Both the position numbers and the translations under genes were made by a program. Positions 52,508 through 60,648 of a stretch of DNA of 64,000 nucleotides are shown piece after piece (the first letter of the stretch is position 1; every line of letters starts with the position of its first letter). This DNA comes from DASXHZ01 sp036488085 (lineage in GTDB: Bacteria; Acidobacteriota; Thermoanaerobaculia; Gp7-AA8): contig DASXHZ010000108.1 in the NCBI GenBank assembly GCA_036488085.1, forward strand, positions 34,966 through 98,965, in the 5' to 3' direction. Under the pieces are notes generated by a model. That model was not told where the DNA came from. It saw only the letters and a list, made by a program, of their open reading frames with translations, and did not search any database.

Positions 52508-52536
52508 TTGTCTCACAGCCCAATGACGCGTAAGAT
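52508..52536 (+). promoter_or_regulatory. Promoter of the ICMT-like gene, near-leaderless
   Basis: TTGTCT, a 17-base spacer and TAAGAT, then 11 bases to the GTG start at 52548. No Shine-Dalgarno is present, so the transcript would have a leader of only a few bases. Confidence 0.55.
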
Positions 52537-52547
52537 TTCGACGCGCC

Positions 52548-53147
52548 GTGACGAATCCTGATCTTCTCCTCTGCGCTATCCACATTGCGCTGTGGGCGTC
52601 GTTCTGCGTGTCATGGCTGTGTCTGCGCAATCGCGCTAAATCCACGAAACCGAGTGCCGGGCCGGTTGTCACGTCACAGTACACTGCGCGATACTCCCGG
52701 TCGGTCTTCGCGTTTCACCTCCTCGGTTTCGCCGCAATGTACGTCGGAATCATCAATGCGGTTCTTGCCGGCCGCGGCGCGTCATGGTTTCCGGGCCAGC
52801 GCGCCATCGGCACATTTGCGATCACGGGTGGCGCTGCCCTGCTCGTGTGGGCGATCGGTTCGTTTCCTTCGTGGCGCTTTCGGGCGAAACTGGATCGGGG
52901 CCACGAACTTGCCATGGGCGGCGCGTTCGAGATCTTGCGGCATCCCATGTACACCGGCGTCAATCTCATCGGCCTAGGCTCCGCGATCTGGACGCCGACC
53001 GCGGTCACTTGGATCGGATTTTTCCTGATCGTTGTTGGGAGCGAATTGCGTGCTCGAACGGAGGAATCGGTGCTGAGCTGTGCGTTCGGCAGCAGATACA
53101 CCGAATACTGCGAGCGTACGAAGCGGTTCGTCCCCGGTGTCTACTGA
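52548..53147 (+). CDS. Isoprenylcysteine carboxyl methyltransferase-like membrane protein
   Basis: A 199-residue polytopic protein of the ICMT/phospholipid methyltransferase superfamily. About five membrane helices are seen, and the SAM-binding part has LRHPMYTGVNLIGLG near residue 128 and the RTEE motif near 166. In bacteria such proteins methylate diverse lipids or thiols; the substrate here is unknown. Start is GTG 52548, supported by the promoter spacing. It is divergent from the monooxygenase gene and is followed by nearly 200 bases without a gene. Confidence 0.82.
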   Translation: MTNPDLLLCAIHIALWASFCVSWLCLRNRAKSTKPSAGPVVTSQYTARYSRSVFAFHLLGFAAMYVGIINAVLAGRGASWFPGQRAIGTFAITGGAALLVWAIGSFPSWRFRAKLDRGHELAMGGAFEILRHPMYTGVNLIGLGSAIWTPTAVTWIGFFLIVVGSELRARTEESVLSCAFGSRYTEYCERTKRFVPGVY

Positions 53148-53304
53148 GGCTCACCCGACGAAGTGCTGCCTCGTGTGGCATCTTCTTGGGCCAAATAATT
53201 CACGTCGACTAAGGTGTCGTGCTCCGGTCTCTTTTTCTTTCGACCGGGTGGGAAAAGTGGCCGCGGTGTCACTCCTAGGCAAGGAATGGATATGCTTCAG
53301 ATTC

Positions 53305-53320
53305 GATAACTGAGGATTAT
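53305..53320 (+). repeat. 16-bp element upstream of the island membrane-protein gene
   Basis: GATAACTGAGGATTAT lies 23 bases before the ATG at 53344. Its exact reverse complement occurs at 55481-55496 before the convergent synthase gene, so in both cases the element has the same orientation relative to the gene. ATAA/TTAT ends make it partly palindromic, as in an operator. Confidence 0.7.
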
Positions 53321-53343
53321 CGACGAATGACTTTGCACGAATC

Positions 53344-54441
53344 ATGAGCGCGGCATCGGATCGTAATCGGCGCGGCCGAGGGGGCTGGCGATCCGTGCCC
53401 GCGAGGGTGCGCCGGAGGCTGGTCAGGCTCGCAACGCGCGTCTCCGCGCCGTTCGCGTTTCCCGAGTTCACGGACGCGGTGATCATGATTGTTGCTGCGC
53501 TGATACCCGCCGGAGTCGTTGCCGGCGTCTTTCAGTGCCTCGTTTCGCGCGACGCAGTTGCACAGATCTGCCGTACGGATCGGCTCACGCTCGCCGGGCG
53601 TGATCTGTCGCAGGTGTTCGACTACTACATATCCTGGGTCGGGCACGTCGTCGTGACGCTCGGAGTCGGGCTCGTCGCTACGCGTGGCGCTCTCGCGCGG
53701 GTGAACGTTAAGAAGCGGCGAGCGCTATGGGGGCTCGCAGTCGCGGCGGGTGTTCTTGCTACTGGTACGGTTATCGCCGGCGACGCCCTCCATACCAATC
53801 TCGCAATGCTGTCGCACGAGCGTCTCTTTCGCGTGCTGAGCCGCGCGCCGGCGATGCGATGGTTGTTCCGCGACGAATGGACTTTGGCGGGACACGTGTG
53901 GTCGCGACCGACGTATTTCGCGTTCATACCGGTTTCGGGCGTTGCCGCGCCGCTCTTCGTCACGGCGACTGTGATCGTGTGCGCGAGTCGTTCGCTCGCG
54001 AACTTCCGGTGGGATGCGAGCGCGGGCAACACGATCCAGCGTATCGCTCAACTCGATGAATCGCTCGCGGCGCTCCGGTCGTACCTAGTTGGTCTCGCAA
54101 TCGTGCTTGTGACCAGCACGATCGGCACTGAAGCCTATCTGCGAACGCCGCTCGGTCTTCTGAATCCATCAGATCAGAACACCTTGAAGTCGACATCGGA
54201 CGCGATCGGCCTCGTCTGGGGCGGGACGTTTTCGCTCACGCTACTCACGCTTTGCATCTACCCGATCATTGTCCTCCGGCGCAGGTTCTCGGAACTCGAG
54301 CAGCTCGCGTTGCATAATCTTTCGCTCCAGCGATGGCTCGAGAAAAATCGCGCACCGCTGCTCATCCCCGATCTGCAGGTCATCGTCTCCGTACTGTCGC
54401 CGGCAACGGTGGCAATGCTCTCAAAACTCGCTTCAAAGTGA
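53344..54441 (+). CDS. Polytopic membrane protein of unknown function
   Basis: Not recognised. It has 365 residues: a basic N-terminus (about 1-40), about six membrane helices (for example AVIMIVAALIPAGVVAGV near 45, ALWGLAVAAGVLATGTVIAG near 130, YLVGLAIVLVTSTIG near 240), and a C-terminal soluble tail with a helix that could form a coiled coil. The 3' end overlaps the convergent KAS III-like gene by nine bases. A six-codon ORF (ATG 53326) ends in an ATGA overlap with this start. The upstream 16-bp element suggests shared control with the KAS III-like gene. Confidence 0.65.
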   Translation: MSAASDRNRRGRGGWRSVPARVRRRLVRLATRVSAPFAFPEFTDAVIMIVAALIPAGVVAGVFQCLVSRDAVAQICRTDRLTLAGRDLSQVFDYYISWVGHVVVTLGVGLVATRGALARVNVKKRRALWGLAVAAGVLATGTVIAGDALHTNLAMLSHERLFRVLSRAPAMRWLFRDEWTLAGHVWSRPTYFAFIPVSGVAAPLFVTATVIVCASRSLANFRWDASAGNTIQRIAQLDESLAALRSYLVGLAIVLVTSTIGTEAYLRTPLGLLNPSDQNTLKSTSDAIGLVWGGTFSLTLLTLCIYPIIVLRRRFSELEQLALHNLSLQRWLEKNRAPLLIPDLQVIVSVLSPATVAMLSKLASK

Positions 54442-55482
54442 CGCCTGCACGATCCGAAACGCACTCACCTTGAGGCCGGAGGCGGCGACCCAGGCCAGCG
54501 GAACGTCATCCGGCTGAATGATGCGTTGGTCTCTCGCGCGCGCGACGCAGCTTGGCAGCGACGAAGTTGCGACGTTGCCCATGTCCGAAAAAGTCGAGAA
54601 CACCGTCAGATGAGGGCTGACACGACGCACGACGGATTCGATATAGGGACCGATGACGGAGTGCGGAAACACGATTCTAGGTGAGTCGTCGCCCATGAGC
54701 GCGTCGCGAAGAACGCGGACGGCAGGCTTGTACGTTTGCAGGGCGAGCTCGCTTCCGTACGCCCGAAAGCTGCCACGCGGTTCGTCGCTCAGCCGCGCAC
54801 TCGCGCCCGCATAATCGTTTGCTGGCGCGAGCGCGACGCTGCAGAGATCAGCAAACTCATTGTGTGCTTCGTGACTGTACTGCCACGCTGGTCCGTCACC
54901 CACGAGCACGCTCGCAGTGGCAGCCTCGCCGAGTGTGAAGGCGGGAAACTTCCAATCCAGCTCTTCATGCGTCGCAATCGTGAAGCATTCCGGGAGCACG
55001 GCGCCGTTCGGCCGCATTGGAAACTCGGCGCTCACGACCAGCGCGATGGCGCCCGGTGCCGAAGCGAACATTCCCTGCGCTATCTCCGTTGCGGTCGACC
55101 AACCGAGACAAGCGTCAGCGACGTCGAACGTCCTCGCGTCACGCATGCCGAGTTCCTTCGCGACGAAGCAGGCGTTCGCGGGCTCGGCAAAGCCGCGGTC
55201 GACTCCGGCGTAGATCACAAAGTCGACTTCGGAGGCTGTGACTCCAGACTTCGCGAGTGCCTCATCGCAGGCCCGGCGCAGGAGGGCGAACGGCCGCTCC
55301 TTTGACGTTCGCCAGTGACGGCTCACGATTCCGGTGCGCGCGATTTTCGCGCCGACCTCGGTGAGCATCGAACGCAGGTTGCCGTCATAGATGCCGCGGC
55401 TGTGGTAGTCGATCAACTCGACGATTTCATGATTCCGTACCATCGCCTCCGGAACGACGCACGCGACTCCGGCCAAATACAT
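54433..55482 (-). CDS. Beta-ketoacyl-ACP synthase III-like thiolase-fold enzyme
   Basis: A 349-residue KAS III/HMG-CoA-synthase-type enzyme. The active Cys lies in DVADACLGWSTA near residue 124, the His in VFPHSVIGPYI near 274 and the Asn in SDMGNVATSSLP near 305, giving the C-H-N triad. It condenses an acyl starter with a malonyl-type or similar extender. Sequence features such as the acidic N-terminal half set it apart from housekeeping FabH, so a specialised lipid or secondary-metabolite role is likely. The ATG abuts the 16-bp element at 55481-55496, whose last two bases are part of the start codon. Confidence 0.85.
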   Translation of the reverse strand: MYLAGVACVVPEAMVRNHEIVELIDYHSRGIYDGNLRSMLTEVGAKIARTGIVSRHWRTSKERPFALLRRACDEALAKSGVTASEVDFVIYAGVDRGFAEPANACFVAKELGMRDARTFDVADACLGWSTATEIAQGMFASAPGAIALVVSAEFPMRPNGAVLPECFTIATHEELDWKFPAFTLGEAATASVLVGDGPAWQYSHEAHNEFADLCSVALAPANDYAGASARLSDEPRGSFRAYGSELALQTYKPAVRVLRDALMGDDSPRIVFPHSVIGPYIESVVRRVSPHLTVFSTFSDMGNVATSSLPSCVARARDQRIIQPDDVPLAWVAASGLKVSAFRIVQASL

Positions 55483-55496
55483 AATCCTCAGTTATC
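55481..55496 (-). repeat. 16-bp element upstream of the KAS III-like gene
   Basis: Perfect inverted copy of 53305-53320. Read on the minus strand it runs directly into the ATG of the synthase gene, so a bound repressor would block translation initiation or promoter use. Confidence 0.7.
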
Positions 55497-55710
55497 TGCG
55501 CTGCGGTTCGGCGGAACGCAACGAGGATCGGGTGGGCGGTCCGCATCGGGCCGCAGGTCGGAAGAGACGATTCTTGGGCGTCGCTTCAAGAGCGCCGCCG
55601 GCTCAAGTCAGATCGGTGCAGAGCCATCGTGGGCTGGCCATGGTCGTGTGGTGCGCGCGGCGATCCATGGCTAGTTTGCCGCGGTGCCTCGCCGTCAGAC
55701 GAAGAGCGAA

Positions 55711-55994
55711 ATGGGCGCGCGATTCGGCGCGACGCTTCGGCGTTTCCGCACCTCACGCGGGTTTAGTCAGGAAGCGCTTGCCGAACCCGCCGGGCTAGCC
55801 GCCGATTACCTCGGCTTCATCGGCGGGGAGAGAACGTGCCGACGCTGATCGTGCTGCTGAAGCTCGCCCGGGCGCTCGAGGTGGATGCGTCAGAGCTGGT
55901 CGGCGAGTTCAGGGTGGCGGCACTGCGGGACGTCCATCTTTACCGGCGTTTCTGCCACGCGATTTGCCACACGCCGAAAACGAAATGTGACTGA
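55711..55994 (+). pseudogene. Frameshifted Xre-type HTH regulator
   Basis: ATG 55711 begins MGARFGATLRRFRTSRGFSQ, the start of a helix-turn-helix of the Xre/Cro type (FSQEALAEPAGL, DYLGFIGGER). The frame breaks near 55833; the adjoining frame continues with VPTLIVLLKLARALEVDASELV, the second half of the same domain, to a stop at 55994. One base change in length would restore a domain of roughly 75 residues plus a tail. It was probably the regulator of the island. Confidence 0.75.
55954..55972 (+). repeat. Paired GCCACRC direct repeat, right end of island
   Basis: GCCACGC, five bases, then GCCACAC, in the same orientation and spacing as 48249-48267. It lies about 145 bases inside the right attachment site. 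Confidence 0.45.
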
Positions 55995-56116
55995 TCGGCC
56001 CTGTCGCAGTGTTTGCCGCCTCGCCCGTTCCGCAACCCGTTCATCTGCGAAACGTTATGTTTGTCGCGCCACGTCCCACCACGTCCCGCATTCGGCCATG
56101 TTCGGCCATATCCGGC

Positions 56117-56163
56117 GATTCGTAATCAGCAGGTCACCGGTTCGAGTCCGGTCATCGGCTCCA
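56117..56163 (+). repeat. attR: 47-bp copy of the tRNA-Thr 3' part
   Basis: Identical to 48154-48200 but without the 5' half of a tRNA, so it is not a functional gene. It marks the right end of the island. Confidence 0.95.
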
Positions 56164-56183
56164 TAATTCAGAACGACACGCCG

Positions 56184-56189
56184 TAGAAT
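56184..56189 (+). promoter_or_regulatory. -10-like box before the histidine kinase gene
   Basis: TAGAAT lies nine bases before the GTG start, with no Shine-Dalgarno in between. It is 21 bases beyond the right attachment site, so island insertion left only a very short upstream region for this kinase. Confidence 0.45.
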
Positions 56190-56198
56190 CGCCATTCG

Positions 56199-57986
56199 GT
56201 GGCTTCCGGCTCAGCGAACCTCCTCGCCCTCCCCTGGGCACTCATCGCGATCGTCTTGATCGTGCTCGCGATCGTCATCTTTCGGCGGCAGCGTGCGTCC
56301 CGGGTGGCGGTGTTGTTCTGCGCGATGATCGTGCTCGTCGCGGTGTGGTTCGGTGGGTTCGCGGCGATGTTCGTGACCGGGCGGGAGGCGTTCGCGAAGA
56401 TCGCGATCGCGGGGGTGTGTCTGCTGCCGGCGGCGATCTACGACTTCACGGCGACGGCGCTTCGGGTGGGGCGGCGGCGGGAGACGGCCATCCGGGCGAT
56501 TTGGGTGGGCGGGGGAGTATTCGCGATCGTCACGTTGACGACCAGCCTGATCGTCGAAAGCATGGAGGAGCACGCCTGGGGGTTCTACCCAAAGGCCGGA
56601 AAGCTCCTCCCTCTCTTTCTTCTTTTCTTCGTGGGCGTGCTGATCGCGCAGCTCGTCGAGGGCGTCAGAGAGTGGCGGAAAGAGCCGGACAGGAAGCGGA
56701 AGAAGCGGATCGGCCGGCTCATGCTCGCGTTCGTCGTCGTCTACATCGCGAGCGCCGACTTTGCGCCGATGTTCGGGGTGCACACGCGGCCGATCGGATA
56801 CATCCCGGTGCTCGCATTCATGATCATCGCGTGGACGAGCATCGTGCACCACCGTCTTCCGCCGATCACGGCGGCGCGAGCGGCGCGGGAGATTCTCGAC
56901 ACGATGGCCGACGCGCTCTTCGTGATCGACGCTGACGCACGGATCCGCGTCGTCAACGGCGCGGTGACGCACCTCCTCGGGTTCAAAGACGCGGAGCTCC
57001 TCGGGCGATCGATCGACACGCTCGAGGTGACGGAGAGCGAGCAGACGATCTCGCGGACGTTGAAAGACCTCGCCAGGCGCACGCCGATCCGCGACCAGGA
57101 GCGGTTGCTGCGGCAGAAAGGTTCCGACGAGCCGGTAGCCGTCAGCATCTCGATCTCACCGGTCAGCCACGGCGACGTGGAGCAGGGTGCCGTCGTCATC
57201 GCGCGCGACATCCGGGAGCGCAAATCGGGCGAAGCGGAGCTGCACGAGGCGATGCGGCGGCTCGAGCAGAGCAACCGCGAGCTCGAGGACTTCGCGTACG
57301 TCGCGTCGCACGACCTGCAGGAGCCGCTGCGGAAGATCCAGGCGTTCGGCGACCGGCTGCACGCGAAGTACGCCCCCGAGCTGCCGGAGCAGGCGCAGGA
57401 CTACATCGTGCGGATGCAGTCAGCGGCGAAACGGATGCAGGTGCTGATCAACGACCTCCTCGCGTTCTCGCGCGTCACAACGAAGGCGCAGCCGTTCGTC
57501 CCCGTCGACCTGGAGCACGTCGCGCGGGAGGTGGCTCACGACCTCGAGATCCGCACGCACGAGGCGGGCGCGCACGTCGAGATTGGGAACCTTCCGGCCA
57601 TCGACGCCGATCCGCTCCAGATGCGGCAGCTCCTGCAGAACCTCATCTCGAACGCGCTGAAGTTCCATCGCGAGGGGGTGCCGCCCCATGTCGCCGTCAC
57701 CGGCCGCGCGGATGGCGAGACGGCGCAGCTCATCGTCGCTGATAATGGCATCGGGTTCGAGGAGAAGTACGCGGAGCGCATTTTCACGATGTTTGAACGT
57801 CTGCATGGACGCGGCACTTACGAAGGGACGGGTATTGGACTAGCGATTTGTCGCAAAATCGTGGAGCGACACGGCGGCGAGATCGTGGCGCGCAGCGCGC
57901 CGGACGTCGGATCGACCTTCACCGTCACGCTGCCGATGCACCATTCGCATGAACACCATCAGGGATTGGAGAGTGTGCATGTCTGA
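56199..57986 (+). CDS. PAS-domain sensor histidine kinase
   Basis: A 595-residue membrane kinase. About seven membrane helices occupy residues 8-230, a PAS domain about 235-350, the dimerisation/phospho-acceptor domain has His371 in YVASHDLQEPLRKI, and the ATPase domain has NLISNALKFH, DNGIGF and GTGIGLAICRK. The H-D-L-Q-E-P box places it with the phytochrome-like and cyanobacterial-type kinases that often pair with small Rcp1-like receivers, as here. Start is GTG 56199. It probably phosphorylates the receiver encoded downstream. Confidence 0.9.
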   Translation: MASGSANLLALPWALIAIVLIVLAIVIFRRQRASRVAVLFCAMIVLVAVWFGGFAAMFVTGREAFAKIAIAGVCLLPAAIYDFTATALRVGRRRETAIRAIWVGGGVFAIVTLTTSLIVESMEEHAWGFYPKAGKLLPLFLLFFVGVLIAQLVEGVREWRKEPDRKRKKRIGRLMLAFVVVYIASADFAPMFGVHTRPIGYIPVLAFMIIAWTSIVHHRLPPITAARAAREILDTMADALFVIDADARIRVVNGAVTHLLGFKDAELLGRSIDTLEVTESEQTISRTLKDLARRTPIRDQERLLRQKGSDEPVAVSISISPVSHGDVEQGAVVIARDIRERKSGEAELHEAMRRLEQSNRELEDFAYVASHDLQEPLRKIQAFGDRLHAKYAPELPEQAQDYIVRMQSAAKRMQVLINDLLAFSRVTTKAQPFVPVDLEHVAREVAHDLEIRTHEAGAHVEIGNLPAIDADPLQMRQLLQNLISNALKFHREGVPPHVAVTGRADGETAQLIVADNGIGFEEKYAERIFTMFERLHGRGTYEGTGIGLAICRKIVERHGGEIVARSAPDVGSTFTVTLPMHHSHEHHQGLESVHV

Positions 57987-58007
57987 GAGACACAGGGTTG
58001 CCGATGG

Positions 58008-58066
58008 CCAGTTGCCGGTTGCCGGGCTCCCGCCCTTCCCTCTGACACCCGGCAACCGGCAACTGG
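58008..58066. repeat. 19-bp perfect inverted repeat between kinase and receiver genes
   Basis: CCAGTTGCCGGTTGCCGGG and its reverse complement are separated by 21 bases, in the 95-bp gap. The GGCAACCGGCAACTGG-type composition with internal repetition suggests a dispersed palindromic element. GTTTTC follows 6 bases after, so it could also attenuate transcription between the two genes. Confidence 0.8.
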
Positions 58067-58081
58067 CAACTGGAGTTTTCG

Positions 58082-58537
58082 ATGCCTAACGGTGGAAAGC
58101 CGATCGTCATCCTCCTGGCGGACGATGACGAAGAAGACCGGATGCTCGCGAAGGACGCGCTCGCGGAGAGCCGCGTCCTCAACGACCTTCGTTGCGTCGA
58201 GGACGGCGACGAGCTGCTCGACTACCTCTATCGCCGCAAGAAATACGAGGGCGAGACCGCGCCGACGCCCGGCCTGATCCTGCTCGACCTGAACATGCCA
58301 CGTAAAGACGGCCGCGAGGCGCTGCGCGAGATCAAGGCCGATCCCGACCTGCGCCGCATCCCGATCATCGTCCTCACCACGTCGAAAGCCGAGGAGGACA
58401 TTTACCGGACGTACGACCTCGGCGCGAACTCATTCATCACGAAACCGGTTACATTTGAGGGGCTCGTGACCGTCATGCGCGACATCGGGCGCTACTGGAT
58501 CGAGATCGTAGAGCTGCCACCCGACCACATTGCCTGA
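58082..58537 (+). CDS. Stand-alone response-regulator receiver (Rcp1-like)
   Basis: A 151-residue CheY-like receiver without an output domain. Acidic residues occur in LLADDDEED near residue 10, the phospho-acceptor is Asp69 in LLDLNMPRKDG, the Thr is in LTTSKAEED and the Lys in FITKPV. The long loop before Asp69 (RRKKYEGE) is typical of Rcp1-type receivers that partner with SHDLQEP kinases. Its end overlaps the start of the GGDEF-EAL gene by eight bases, suggesting one signalling pathway. Confidence 0.92.
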   Translation: MPNGGKPIVILLADDDEEDRMLAKDALAESRVLNDLRCVEDGDELLDYLYRRKKYEGETAPTPGLILLDLNMPRKDGREALREIKADPDLRRIPIIVLTTSKAEEDIYRTYDLGANSFITKPVTFEGLVTVMRDIGRYWIEIVELPPDHIA

Positions 58538-60596
58538 CCGCGACCGCAAACCGATCCGTGTTCTCCTCGTCGAAGACGATGAGGATGACTACGTCCTGAC
58601 GCGCGATCTTCTCGCGGACAGCCGGCGTACGCTGTTTCTCGTCGACTGGGTCAATTCGTTCGACAACGCGCTGACGGCGATCGCGCACGGCGCGCACGAC
58701 GTCGCGCTCATCGACTACCGCCTCGGCGAGAGCGACGGCATCGAGCTCATTCGCCAGGCGCGCAGCCTCGACATCGAGGCGCCGCTCATCCTCCTGACCG
58801 GCCAGGGCGACGGCGATATCGACCTCCTCGCTATGCGCGCCGGCGCCGCCGACTACCTCGTGAAAGGCCAGATCGACGCGCAGCTCCTGGAGCGCTCGAT
58901 CCGCTACTCGCTCGAGCAGAGCCGCACGCTGCACGCGCTCCGCGAGAGCGAGGAGCGCTACGCCCTGTCCGCGCGCGGCGCGAACGACGGCCTGTGGGTG
59001 TGGGACCTCCGCGAGGACGACGTCTACTTCTCGCCGCGCTGGAAAGCGATGCTGGGGTATTCGGAAGACGAGATCGGCGGCGATCCCGACGACTGGTTTA
59101 CGCGCGTCCATCCCGACGACGTCGTCCTGCTGCGCGCCACGATCGACCGCCACCTGCGCGGCGAGACGCCGCACTTCGAGCACGAGCACCGGATGCGCGA
59201 GTGGGACGGCAACTATCGCTGGATGCTGACGCGCGGCCTCGCGATCCGCGACGCGAACGGCATTGCGACGCGCATCGCCGGCTCGCAGACCGACATCACC
59301 GAGCGCAAGCTCGCCGTCGAGCGGCTGATGCACGACGCCTTTCACGACGGCCTCACCGAGCTGCCGAACCGGGCGCTGTTCATGGACCGGCTGCAGCGCG
59401 CGATGGAGATGCATCGCCGCCATAAAGCGCTCTTCGCGGTCCTCTTCCTCGACCTCGATCGTTTCAAGGTCGTCAACGACTCCCTAGGCCACACGTTCGG
59501 CGACGAGCTGCTGATCGGCGTGGCGCAGCGCCTCACGTCGATGCTCCGCGCCAGCGATACGATCGCACGCCTCGGCGGCGACGAGTTCGCGATGCTGATC
59601 GAGAACATCGACCGCGACACGGACGCCGTTCGTGCCGCGCAGCGTGTGCAGGATTCGCTCGCCACGCCGTTCCATATCGGAGCGCACGACATCTACACCA
59701 CCGTCAGCATCGGGATCGCGCTGAGCAGCAGCGGACATGAGCGCCCCGAGGATGTGTTGCGGGACGCCGACATCGCGATGTACCGCGCGAAGGCGCGCGG
59801 GAAGGCTCGGCACGAGGTGTTCGACACGGCGATGCACGAGCGTGCCGTGAAGCTGATGCAGTTCGAGACCGATCTGCGGCGCGCCATCGAACGTGGCGAG
59901 TTGCGCGTCTGCTACCAGCCGATCATCGCGATGGCGACCGGGAAGCTCGCCGGATTCGAAGCGCTCGTCCGCTGGCAGCGCGGCGATGAGCTGATCGGCG
60001 CCGACGAGATCATCCCGATCGCGGAGGAGACCGGGCTGATCGTGCCGATCGGCGAGTGGGTGCTGCGCGACGCGCTGCGGCAGCTCGCGGCGTGGAACAA
60101 CGGCGTCCACATGCACGTGAACCTCTCGCCGAAGCAGTTGCTGCAGCCGAACGTGATCGACCGCATCGCCGGTGCGCTCGCGGACCACAGCGTCTCCGCG
60201 CAGCGGCTGCATCTCGAGGTAACAGAGTCGGTGCTGATCGACAACGCCGAGGCGGCGGGCGAGCTGCTGCGCGAGCTCCGGTCGATCGACGTCGGTCTCA
60301 GCCTCGACGACTTCGGCACCGGCTACTCGTCACTCAGCTCGCTGCGCCAGTTTCCGTTCGACATGCTCAAGATCGACCGCTCGTTCCTGCTCGACGCCGA
60401 CGCGCGCCGCAGCGACGAAATCGTCCGCACGGTCTCCGCGCTCGCCCGCAGCCTTGGCATGGCGGTGACGGTGGAAGGCCTCGAGACGCAAGACCAGGTC
60501 GACCGCATGCGTTCCCTAGGCGTCGACTACGCGCAAGGCTTCTACTACGCGCGGCCGCTCGACGCGGTCGCGGCCACGGCGCTCCTTCACGGGTGA
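58530..60596 (+). CDS. Receiver-PAS-GGDEF-EAL c-di-GMP turnover protein
   Basis: A 688-residue protein. The receiver (about 8-125) has Asp62 as phospho-acceptor. A PAS/PAC region (about 145-265) follows. The diguanylate cyclase domain (about 270-430) keeps GGDEF at 349-353, and the phosphodiesterase domain (about 440-685) keeps EAL at 477-479, EVTES, DDFGTGYSSL and EGLET. Both catalytic sites look intact, so it could make or break c-di-GMP, with receiver and PAS setting the balance. Start is TTG 58530, inside the end of the preceding receiver gene. Confidence 0.93.
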   Translation: MPDRDRKPIRVLLVEDDEDDYVLTRDLLADSRRTLFLVDWVNSFDNALTAIAHGAHDVALIDYRLGESDGIELIRQARSLDIEAPLILLTGQGDGDIDLLAMRAGAADYLVKGQIDAQLLERSIRYSLEQSRTLHALRESEERYALSARGANDGLWVWDLREDDVYFSPRWKAMLGYSEDEIGGDPDDWFTRVHPDDVVLLRATIDRHLRGETPHFEHEHRMREWDGNYRWMLTRGLAIRDANGIATRIAGSQTDITERKLAVERLMHDAFHDGLTELPNRALFMDRLQRAMEMHRRHKALFAVLFLDLDRFKVVNDSLGHTFGDELLIGVAQRLTSMLRASDTIARLGGDEFAMLIENIDRDTDAVRAAQRVQDSLATPFHIGAHDIYTTVSIGIALSSSGHERPEDVLRDADIAMYRAKARGKARHEVFDTAMHERAVKLMQFETDLRRAIERGELRVCYQPIIAMATGKLAGFEALVRWQRGDELIGADEIIPIAEETGLIVPIGEWVLRDALRQLAAWNNGVHMHVNLSPKQLLQPNVIDRIAGALADHSVSAQRLHLEVTESVLIDNAEAAGELLRELRSIDVGLSLDDFGTGYSSLSSLRQFPFDMLKIDRSFLLDADARRSDEIVRTVSALARSLGMAVTVEGLETQDQVDRMRSLGVDYAQGFYYARPLDAVAATALLHG

Positions 60597-60612
60597 CATC
60601 ACCCTTGGGCCA

Positions 60613-60635
60613 CCTTCTCTCCCGTAGGGAGAAGG
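60613..60635. repeat. Hairpin between convergent GGDEF-EAL and lodB-type genes
   Basis: CCTTCTC and GAGAAGG form a 7-bp stem with further pairing inside. The same kind of CCTTCTC-to-GAGAAGG palindrome is widespread in bacterial intergenic DNA. No T tract follows, so terminator function is uncertain. Confidence 0.6.
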
Positions 60636-60648
60636 ATTGGATTTGAAA

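Larger units (their letters stand above)
48154..56163. mobile_element. Integrated genomic island in tRNA-Thr
   Basis: About 8.0 kb of DNA lies between the intact tRNA-Thr and a perfect 47-bp copy of its 3' part, the classical footprint of site-specific integration by a tyrosine recombinase. The inside has decayed genes near both ends and five intact cargo genes in the middle. No integrase or excisionase is recognisable, so the element is probably fixed. The exact insertion point within the 47 bp cannot be told. Confidence 0.88.

Noticed and set aside
56117..56163. A second tRNA-Thr gene
   Set aside because: Only the 3' 47 bases are present; the acceptor 5' strand, D arm and half the anticodon stem are missing.
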